DNA of 64,000 nucleotides, taken from assembly GCA_001942185.1 (NCBI GenBank), contig MKJV01000083.1, forward strand, positions 34,185-98,184, read 5' to 3'. The position numbers and the translations under genes were made by a program. The notes under the pieces were generated by a model that made no database searches, was not told the origin of the DNA, and saw nothing but the letters and a program-made list of their open reading frames with translations. The stretch's first letter is position 1, and every line of letters begins with the position of its first letter. This document shows positions 57,110-64,000 of the stretch, one piece after another. Origin of the DNA: Pseudonocardia sp. CNS-004. Its GTDB lineage: Bacteria > Actinomycetota > Actinomycetes > Mycobacteriales > Pseudonocardiaceae.

Positions 57110-58352
57110 TCACGCCTCGGCGAAGCGCAGCCGGATCCGGGCGCCGCCCAGCGCCGACCGCTCGATGTGGATCGTGCCGCCGGTGGCCTCCACCGCGTCG
57201 CGGGCGATGGCGAGGCCGAGACCGGTCCCGCCCTCCAGCATGCTCACGCCGCGGCGCAGCGCGGTGGCCGGGTCGGCGACGCCGAGGCCCGCGTCGTCCA
57301 CGACCAGGGTGATCCACCCGGCGTGGCGGACGACTGTGACGGCGCATGCGGTACCGGCGGGGTGTGGCGGAAGACGTTGCCCAGCAGCGCGTCGACGACG
57401 GCTGCGAGGTCGTCCTCCGCGAGCGCGATCACGGCGGGCGACGTCCCGGTGAACTCGCAGGCGCGGCCGCTGTGCTGGGCGAGCGCCGACCAGAAGTTCA
57501 TCCGCCGCCGCACGACCTCCACCACGTCGCACCGGGCCGCCTCGTCCGGTGTGGGGGCGGCGCGGATGAGTGCGTCGACGTCCGTCTCCAGGGAGGCGAT
57601 GGTGCGGCGCACCCGCTCGGCCTCCGGGCTGTCGCCGATCGCGCCGCGTCGAGTGCGAGCGCGGTGAGCGGCGTGCGCAGGCGGTGCGACAGGTCGGCGG
57701 CCAGCTTGCGCTCCCGGCTGCGCGCCTCGGCGAATCGGGCCGTCGCCGTGGCGAGCGCGGCGGCGAGCGCCGCCGTCTCGGGGACGTGCATCGGGCCGGG
57801 CGCCGGCGGGGTCTCGTCGTGCCCGATGGCCGTGACGCCGTCGGCGAGCCCGGCGAGGTCGTCCTGCACCGGGCGCAGCCTGCGGACCGCCATGACCGCA
57901 CCCGCACCCGCGGCGAGGGCGCCGACGCCGAGCAGCAGCGCGGCGAGGCGCAGCTCGGTCGCCCCCGGAGCGACGGCGGGCACGAACGCCTCGACGGTGG
58001 CCGGTCCCGCGGCCCGGACCAGCACCGTTCCGCCCTCGACCGGCACCTCGGCCCCGTCGGGCGGGGCCGGTGCGACCACCTCGGTGAGCCGTGACGACCC
58101 GACCGTCCCCTCACCGAGGTGCACCGCGAGCCTGCCCTCGCGGCCCGCGGGCGTGCGCGCGATGCCGCGCAGCAGGTCCTCGCGGTTCGAGGTGGTCTCG
58201 GCGAGGCTGACGAGCGCCGCGAGGTCCGACTCCGACGCGCTGCGCAGGCGATCCTGCTCACCCAGGATCTGCACGACGAGCGCGGTGGCGGTGACGGCGG
58301 CGACGGCCGCCGCGGCCGTCGCGAGGATCAGACCAAGGACGAGTTGGCGCAC
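57110..58352 (-). CDS. Sensor histidine kinase, two frameshifts
   Basis: About 414 residues after repair. TM helices at the N-terminus (LILATAAAAVAAVTATALVV) and near residue 140 (LAALLLGVGALAAGAGAVMA) flank an extracytoplasmic sensor of about 110 residues. The H-box is LAADLSHRLRTPLTALALD, the N-box region ALLGNVFRHTPP and the G boxes VVDDAGLGVADP and EGGTGLGLAIARDAVEATGG. Breaks near 57635 and 57355 are both one-base losses. GTG 58352 overlaps the response-regulator stop by 25 bp, so the two form a standard two-component operon. Signal unknown. Confidence 0.87.
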
Positions 58353-59032
58353 GGGTCGACCATCTTGATGCCCACCCCGCGCACCGTGTGCAGGTACCGC
58401 GGGTTCGCCGCGGTCTCGCCGAGCTTGCGCCGCAACCACGACAGGTGCACGTCGATGGTCGGGTCGAGGTTCATGTTGGGCTGGTGCCACACCTCGCGCG
58501 CCAGCTCGGACTTCGGCACGACCGTGCCGCAGCGCTCCGCGAGGTAGGCGAGGAGGTCGAACTCGCGGCGGGGGAGCTCGACGGCGGACCCGCCGAGCGT
58601 CACCTCGTGTCGGGCCTTGTCCACGACGAGCTCGCAGATCGTGATCGGGCCGTCCTCGGCGCGCGCGGCGTCCCCGACGCGCCGCAGCACGGCGTTCACG
58701 CGTGCGATGAGCACCCCGCTGGAGAAGGGTTTGGTGATGTAGTCGTCGGCGCCGGCGTCGAGCAGGCGCACGATCGTCGGATCGTCGCTGCGGGCCGTGG
58801 CGATGATCACCGGGACCTGGCTGACGGCCCGCAGCATCCGCAGGACCTCGAAGCCGTCGAGGTCCGGGAGCCCGAGGTCCAGCACGACGAGGTCGACGGC
58901 GTCGTCGGTGACGGCCTGCAGTGCGAGGAGAGCGGTGCCGACCGGCTGCACGACGTGGTCCGCGCCGCGCAGCGCCGCCGTCATCGCCGTCTGGACGGCG
59001 GGGTCGTCCTCGACCAGCAGCACCAGCGCCAT
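58328..59032 (-). CDS. Response regulator, OmpR/PhoB type
   Basis: 234 residues. The receiver has the acidic pair in ALVLLVEDDPAVQTAM, the phosphoacceptor in LVVLDLGLPDLDGFE (about residue 50) and the conserved Lys in DDYITKPFSSGVLI. The C-terminal winged helix includes ELPRREFDLLAYLAERCGTV and NLDPTIDVHLSWLRRKLGE. It is cotranscribed with the kinase and divergent from the sugar ABC operon, 141 bp away. It could control that operon, though nothing in the sequence proves it. Confidence 0.94.
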   Translation of the reverse strand: MALVLLVEDDPAVQTAMTAALRGADHVVQPVGTALLALQAVTDDAVDLVVLDLGLPDLDGFEVLRMLRAVSQVPVIIATARSDDPTIVRLLDAGADDYITKPFSSGVLIARVNAVLRRVGDAARAEDGPITICELVVDKARHEVTLGGSAVELPRREFDLLAYLAERCGTVVPKSELAREVWHQPNMNLDPTIDVHLSWLRRKLGETAANPRYLHTVRGVGIKMVDPCANSSLV

Positions 59033-59173
59033 GCACGCACCGTAGACCACCGGCTACCGGTATCCCGAAGATCCGTATCCCGAAGAACTACGGATGGTTC
59101 AAGGAACGGTTCGAGGTGGCTTCCGGATCCCCTTCTAGGATTCGGTCTCTCGGCCGGCATCGACGGGAGAATC

Positions 59174-60361
59174 GTGGCGGGGATCGAGTTGGACCGCGTC
59201 AGCAAGGTCTACGCGGACGGCACGCGCGCGATCACCGACCTGTCGATCGATGTCATGGACGGCGAGTTCCTCGTGGTCGTCGGGCCGTCGGGCTGCGGGA
59301 AGACCACCGCGCTGCGGATGATCGCGGGGCTGGAGCAGATCAGCGACGGCGAGGTGCGCATCGGCGGCGAGGTCGTGAACGCGGTGCCTGCGCGGGACCG
59401 GGACGTGGCGATGGTGTTCCAGTCCTACGCGCTCTACCCGCACCTCTCGGTGTTCGACAACATCGCGTTCGGCCTCACGCTGCGCAAGATGCCGCGCGCC
59501 CACGTCGAGCGTGAGGTGAATCGGGTGGCGGACCTGCTGGAGCTCGGGGAGCACCTGCGCCGCAAGCCGCGCCACCTGTCCGGCGGGCAGCGCCAGCGCG
59601 TGGCGATGGGGCGGGCGATCGTGCGCAAGCCGCGCGCGTTCCTCATGGACGAGCCGCTGTCGAACCTCGACGCACAGCTCCGCGGGCAGATGCGCGCGCA
59701 GATCGCCCGGCTCCAGCGCGACCAGCGCGTCACCACCGTCTACGTCACGCACGACCAGACCGAGGCGATGACGCTCGGCGACCGCGTGGCCGTGGTGCGC
59801 GCAGGCGTGCTGCAGCAGATCGCGTCCCCGCAGGACCTCTACGACGAGCCGGTGGACATGTCGGTGGCGGGGTTCATCGGCTCGCCCGCGATGAACATGG
59901 TCGTCGCGGGTTTCGACGTGGACGACGCCGGGGCGGCGTCCGTCTCGTTCGGGGAGCACCGGCTCGCCGTGCCGGACATCGTGCTGCACAGGCGGCCCGC
60001 GCTGCACGCCTACGCCGGCCGGAGCCTGGTGCTCGGCATCCGCCCGGAGGACATGGATGACGCCACGATCGCGGGCGGGCCCGACGGCAGCACGATCGAC
60101 TCGGTGGTGGACCTGGTCGAGTCGATGGGGGCGGACGTGATGGTGCACTTCCCGGTGGCCGCGCAGCAGGCCCGCACCGAGGACCGCGAGCGGCTCGACC
60201 GGGAGTCCGGCCACGTGCGCGCGGCGGCGGACGGCGCCCTGTTCGTGGGCCGGTTCAGCCCGCGACCCCGGATCTTCGTGGGGCAGTCGGTCACCGTCCG
60301 CGTCGACACCGAGGCGCTGCACTTCTTCGACCGTGACACCGGCCGCTCGATCAGGCGCTGA
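59174..60361 (+). CDS. Carbohydrate ABC transporter ATPase, MsmK/UgpC type
   Basis: 395 residues: an ABC domain plus a C-terminal TOBE regulatory domain. Walker A is VVVGPSGCGKTTALRMI, signature HLSGGQRQRVAMGRAIV, Walker B FLMDEPLSNLDAQLRGQM and H-loop VYVTHDQTEAMTLGDRVAV. The TOBE part has SLVLGIRPEDMDDA. MsmK-type ATPases power CUT1 sugar importers and can serve several. Here it is the first gene of its own importer operon. GTG 59174 follows gacgggagaatc. Confidence 0.93.
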   Translation: MAGIELDRVSKVYADGTRAITDLSIDVMDGEFLVVVGPSGCGKTTALRMIAGLEQISDGEVRIGGEVVNAVPARDRDVAMVFQSYALYPHLSVFDNIAFGLTLRKMPRAHVEREVNRVADLLELGEHLRRKPRHLSGGQRQRVAMGRAIVRKPRAFLMDEPLSNLDAQLRGQMRAQIARLQRDQRVTTVYVTHDQTEAMTLGDRVAVVRAGVLQQIASPQDLYDEPVDMSVAGFIGSPAMNMVVAGFDVDDAGAASVSFGEHRLAVPDIVLHRRPALHAYAGRSLVLGIRPEDMDDATIAGGPDGSTIDSVVDLVESMGADVMVHFPVAAQQARTEDRERLDRESGHVRAAADGALFVGRFSPRPRIFVGQSVTVRVDTEALHFFDRDTGRSIRR

Positions 60362-60364
60362 CGC

Positions 60365-61662
60365 ATGCACGGGAGACGGGTCCTCGCGGTGCTGGGTGCG
60401 GCGGTCCTCGCGGTCGCCGCGTGCGGCGGCCCGCAGCCCGCGCCGGTGCGGTCCGGGCCGCTCGCCGGCCGGACGATCGACGTCCTCGCGGTGTGGTCGG
60501 ACGAGGAGCAGGCGGCGTTCGAGCGGGTGCTCGACGTCTTCGAGGAGCGCACCGGGGCCACCGTCAGGTACGTGTCGGGCGGGGACGAGGTGCCCACGGT
60601 GCTGGCCACCCGGCTGGCAGGCGGCTCGCCCCCGGACGTCGCGGGCGTCGCCCAGCCCGCGCTGGTGCGCACGCTGGCGCGGGCCGGGTCGCTCGTGCCG
60701 CTGGACCCCGCCGTGGTGTCGGTGATCGACGCGCAGTTCGCGCCGGTCTGGAAGGAGCTCGGCACCGTCGACGGCGAGCAGTACGGGTTCGTGTTCAAGG
60801 CCGCGAACAAGTCCACGATCTGGTACGACGCGGGACAGCTCGGCCCCGGCTTCGTGCCGCCGCGGACGTGGGACGGGTTCGTGGAGACGCTGCGGAAGCT
60901 CTCCGACACCGGGGACACGCCGCTCTCGGTCGGCGGCGCCGACGGCTGGACGCTCACCGACTGGTTCGAGAACGTGTACCTGCAGACCGCGGGCGGGGAG
61001 ATGTACGACCGCCTCGCCCGCCACGAGATCGCGTGGACCGACCCGTCGGTGCGCACGGCCCTGCAGACGCTGGGCCGGGTGTTCCGGCCGGAGTACGTAC
61101 CCGGCGGGATCGAGAGCGCGCTGCAGACCGAGTTCACCGAGTCGGTCGTCGACGTGTTCGGGGAGGACCCGAAGGCCTCGATCGTGTTCGAGGCGGACTT
61201 CGTGGCGGGGGTGATCGCGGAGAGCACGAGGGCGAAGGTCGGGGAGAAGGCGCGGGTGTTCCCGTTCCCCCGGATCGGGCAGGCGTCGGCCGTGGTCAGC
61301 GGCGGTGACACCCTCGTCGCCCTCACCGACGACCCGGGCACAAGTGCGCTGATGCGGTTCCTCGCGAGCTCGGAGGCGGCCTCGACGTGGGCGGAGCTGG
61401 GTGGTTCGTCTCCCCGAACCGGAACGTCGCGCTGGAGCAGTACCCCGACGACAGCACCCGCCAGATCGCGCAGGAGCTGGTGGGCGCGCAGAACCTGCGT
61501 TTCGACATGTCCGACCTGATGCCGAGCGCGCTCGGCGCCACCCGCGGTGACGGCGTCTGGCGCGCGATGCAGGACTACCTCGCCGACCCGACGCAGATCG
61601 ACCGGATCCTCGCCGAGCTGGAGACCGAGGCCACCGCGGCGTACGAGGGCGGCGACTCGTGA
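60365..61662 (+). CDS. Sugar ABC substrate-binding lipoprotein, frameshifted near 61398
   Basis: About 433 residues after repair, family 1 solute-binding protein. The lipoprotein signal MHGRRVLAVLGAAVLAVAAC ends at the lipobox Cys, residue 20. Blocks: IDVLAVWSDEEQAAFERVLD, FVFKAANKSTIWYDAGQLG and GGADGWTLTDWFENVYLQTA. After STWAELGG the frame breaks and continues one frame back with FVSPNRNVALEQYPDDSTRQ. One missing G (ggtggttcg) accounts for it. The stop overlaps the permease ATG/GTG region by 4 bp. An alpha-glucoside ligand is likely from the GH65 neighbour. Confidence 0.9.
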
Positions 61663-62962
61663 CGCCCCGCCCGACCGGCCCGCTGGCGGGTGGGAGCCCC
61701 CGCCTCGCCGCCCTGTTCCTCACACCCGCGCTGCTGCTCGTCGTGGTGTTCCTCGTGTACCCGACGGCGTACTCGCTCGTGCGCAGCATGTTCGACGTCC
61801 GCGGCACCGAGTTCGTCGGCGTCGACAACTACGCCACCGCGTTCACCGACGACCGCACGTTCGTCGCCCTGCGCAACAGCGTGATCTGGGTGCTGGTCGC
61901 ACCGACGCTGGTGACCACGATCGGGCTGGTGCTCGCCGTGCTCACCGAGCGGATCCGGTGGGCCCCCGCGTTCCGGCTCGTGATGTTCATGCCGCTGGCG
62001 ATCTCGCTGGTCGCCTCGGGGATCATCTTCCGGCTGGTCTACGAGGAGGACCCGGACCGCGGGCTGGTCAACGCGGTGGCGGTGTCGGTGAACGACGTGT
62101 TCACCCCGGTCGCGCCGTACGCGGGGCGCGTCCGCGCGACGGCGGCGGGCTCGTCGTGGGGCCGGACGGCGCTCTCGTCACGGTGGGCCCGGTCGGCGCG
62201 CAGGACGCGATCGGTCTGCCGATCACCGGCTTCGACCCGGCGAACCTGCCCGAACGGGCCGCGGCGGCGGAGCTGCCGGAACGCGGGGGCGGGTTGCGCG
62301 GCCTGGTCTGGCTGGACGTCGGTGGCACCCCGGACCGCACCGGAGAGGTGGACGCCGGGGAGCGGGGGATGCCGGGGCTGGCCGTCGAGGTGGTGCGGGA
62401 CGGGCGGGTCGTCGCTGCCGTCACCACCGGCGACGACGGCCGCTTCACCGTGCCCGATCTCGCGGACGGGCACTACGCGGTCCGGCTCCCCGCGGACAGC
62501 TTCGCCCAGCCCTTCCGGGGCCTGACGTGGCTCGGCCCGGTCCTGGTGACGCCGGTGGTGATCTCGGCGTGGCTGTGGATCATGACGGGGTTCGCGATGA
62601 CGCTCATCGTGGCCGGTTTGGCGAGCATCCCGCGCGACACCCTCGAAGCGGCCCGGGTCGACGGTGCCACGGAGTGGCAGGTCTTCCGCCGGGTGACCGT
62701 GCCACAGCTGTCCCCGGTGCTGCTCGTCGTGTTCGTCACCCTCGTGATCAACGTGCTGAAGGTCTTCGACCTGGTCTTCGTCATCGCGCCGGGATCGGTG
62801 CAGGAGGAGGCGAACGTGCTCGCCCTGCAGGTCTGGCAGGTGGCGTTCGGCGCGGGCGGCGGGGACCAGGGGTTGGGCAGCGCGCTCGCCGTGCTGTTGT
62901 TCCTGCTGGTGCTGCCCGCGATGGTGTTCAACATCAGGAGATTCCGGGGGGACCGGTCGTGA
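61659..62962 (+). CDS. Sugar ABC permease (MalF type) with inserted beta-sandwich domain, frameshifted near 62130
   Basis: About 434 residues, much longer than a plain MalF-like permease of about 300. N-terminal helices (LFLTPALLLVVVFLVYPTAY; LVMFMPLAISLVASGIIFRL) are followed by an extracytoplasmic insert of about 120 residues, GLVWLDVGGTPDRTGEVDAG and RFTVPDLADGHYAVRLP. Its pattern is that of a SdrD/CNA-B-type beta-sandwich. The remaining helices and the EAA loop (LEAARVDGATEWQVFRRVTV) end the protein. A one-base loss lies near 62130. Similar insert-bearing permeases occur in actinobacterial alpha-glucoside operons. It overlaps both neighbours by 4 bp. Confidence 0.9.
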
Positions 62963-63822
62963 CGGCGCCGCGCCGGCCGGTGATCGCGCGGGTGGCCGGC
63001 CGCGTGGGCGGGCGGGTCGTACGGGTCGGCCTGGTCGTCGTCGCGCTCTTCTGGATGCTGCCGGTGCTCGGACTGCTGGTGGCGTCCCTGCGCCCGGAGG
63101 CGAGCAACGCGCACAGCGGCTGGTGGTCGGTGTTCACGGCGCCCGCGCAGCTCACGCTCGCCAACTACGCGGGCCTGCTGGCCGACCGCGGCGTGCTCGG
63201 CTCGCTGTGGAACACCGTGCTGATCGCGGTGCCGTCCACCGTGCTGGTGGTGGTCATCGGCGCGTTCGCCGCGTACGCGCTGGTGTGGATCGAGTTCCCC
63301 GGCCGGGACATCGTGATGCTCGGCGTCGTCGCGCTGCTGGTCGTGCCGGTCCAGGTGGCGCTCGTCCCCGTGGCCAAGCTGCTCGGCGCGATCGGCCTGT
63401 ACGGCTCGATCCCCGGCGTCGTGGCGTTCCACGTGGCCTTCGGGATCCCGTTCGCGGTGTTCCTGCTGCGCAACTCGTTCGTGGGAATACCACGGGACCT
63501 GCTGGAGGCCGCCCGCCTGGACGGCGGACGCGAGCTGCGGATCTTCTGGCGGCTCGTGCTGCCGATCTCGCGGCCCGCCGTCGCCGCGCTCGCGACGTTC
63601 CAGTTCCTCTGGGTGTGGAACGACCTGCTGGTCGCCCTCGTCTTCGCGGACGAGGCCTCCGCGCCCATCACGGTGGCCCTGCGCAGCGAGCTGCGCCAGT
63701 TCGGCAGCAACGTCGACGTGCTCGCGAGCGGGGCGTTCCTGTCCATGGTCGTGCCGCTCGTCGTCTTCTTCGCGTTCCAGCGCGCCTTCGTGCACGGCGT
63801 ACTCGCGGGGTCGACGAAGTGA
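62959..63822 (+). CDS. Sugar ABC permease (MalG type)
   Basis: 287 residues with six TM helices and the CUT1 EAA loop LEAARLDGGRELRIFWRLVL near residues 183-202. GIPFAVFLLRNSFVGIPRDL precedes it and LATFQFLWVWNDLLVALVFA follows. GTG 62959 overlaps the first permease's stop (gtga). Completes the importer. Confidence 0.94.
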   Translation: MTAPRRPVIARVAGRVGGRVVRVGLVVVALFWMLPVLGLLVASLRPEASNAHSGWWSVFTAPAQLTLANYAGLLADRGVLGSLWNTVLIAVPSTVLVVVIGAFAAYALVWIEFPGRDIVMLGVVALLVVPVQVALVPVAKLLGAIGLYGSIPGVVAFHVAFGIPFAVFLLRNSFVGIPRDLLEAARLDGGRELRIFWRLVLPISRPAVAALATFQFLWVWNDLLVALVFADEASAPITVALRSELRQFGSNVDVLASGAFLSMVVPLVVFFAFQRAFVHGVLAGSTK

Positions 63823-63883
63823 TCCGGAGGCGTGTCCTGCACGATGATCCGAGCTCGCTCCCCGATCCCTGGAGGTCCATCTG

Positions 63884-64000
63884 ATGTCGACCGGTCGCGT
63901 CTTCGCGGTGGAGCCGTGGGTGGTGCGGGAGCCGCGGTTGGATCTGGACCGGATGGGCCAGGTCGAGTCGGTGTTCGCGTTGTCCAACGGTCACATCGGG
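63884..64000 (+). CDS. Glycoside hydrolase family 65 protein, 3'-partial
   Basis: Only the first 39 codons are inside the window. MSTGRVFAVEPWVVREPRLD and the following QVESVFALSNGHIG match the N-terminal start of GH65 enzymes (trehalose, maltose or kojibiose phosphorylases), where E-S-x-F-A-L-S-N-G-H-I-G is strongly conserved. ATG 63884 follows ctggaggtccatct. Its place after a CUT1 importer suggests intracellular phosphorolysis of the imported alpha-glucoside. Which disaccharide cannot be told from this fragment. Confidence 0.8.
   Translation, partial: MSTGRVFAVEPWVVREPRLDLDRMGQVESVFALSNGHIG

Overview
The window is high-GC actinobacterial DNA. Codon use, GTG starts, a SepIVA homologue and the order rpmB–DAK2–recG…pyc–rsmD–coaD all point to the Pseudonocardia/mycolata side of the Actinomycetota. 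It mixes housekeeping blocks with accessory islands. One caveat affects most gene models: at least 29 otherwise well-conserved genes or gene segments are broken by the loss of a single base, mostly in short G or C runs. This looks like a systematic sequence-quality problem rather than mass pseudogenisation, so I treat most broken frames as one gene and give the approximate shift position.

Layout. 1–5.8 kb: the C-terminal part of malate synthase G, an MFS transporter, a GNAT acetyltransferase, a sodium:solute symporter with a small membrane partner, and a 34-codon gene. 6.2–12.1 kb: a complete seven-gene Mrp/Mnh Na+/H+ antiporter operon (A–G) ending in a large hairpin. 12.2–14.5 kb: a gamma-carbonic-anhydrase-like protein, uracil-DNA glycosylase and a PL7 polysaccharide lyase. 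14.5–18.3 kb: a decayed stretch (nuclease and CoxL-type remnants, a DoxX-like membrane protein, a SnoaL-like gene, an ECF sigma stub). 18.3–20.8 kb: an M20 peptidase, then a lipoprotein and a TetR regulator behind a 40-bp palindrome. 20.8–27.1 kb (minus strand): a ROK regulator, an SsuABC-type importer, a sulfatase and a WD40 protein, a likely sulfate-ester or sulfonate utilisation unit.

27.3–31.4 kb and 41.7–47.0 kb: a housekeeping block (rpmB, DAK2-domain protein, recG, then pyc, rsmD, coaD, sepIVA). It is split by an accessory insert (31.4–41.6 kb) holding a DUF574 methyltransferase, a two-TM protein and two tandem giant proteins of trypsin-like domain + STAND NTPase + TM + beta-propeller type. 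One giant keeps a protease triad; the other appears to have lost all three catalytic residues.

47–57 kb: a palindrome-rich intergenic region, then four paralogous MinD/ParA-like ATPases of the EspI (Rv3876) type. They are interleaved with a ~910-residue zinc-finger/TM/coiled-coil protein ending in an extreme Asp-rich tail, a GntR/FCD regulator and a lipoprotein. No ESX secretion gene is present. The fourth ATPase has lost the signature lysine of the deviant Walker A motif. This cluster and the STAND pair are the best candidates for undescribed systems.

57–64 kb: a two-component system (minus strand), then a carbohydrate ABC operon (MsmK-type ATPase, binding protein, two permeases, the first with a beta-sandwich insert) running into a GH65 phosphorylase cut by the window edge, consistent with uptake and phosphorolysis of an alpha-glucoside. 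I saw no rRNA, tRNA, CRISPR array or insertion sequence.
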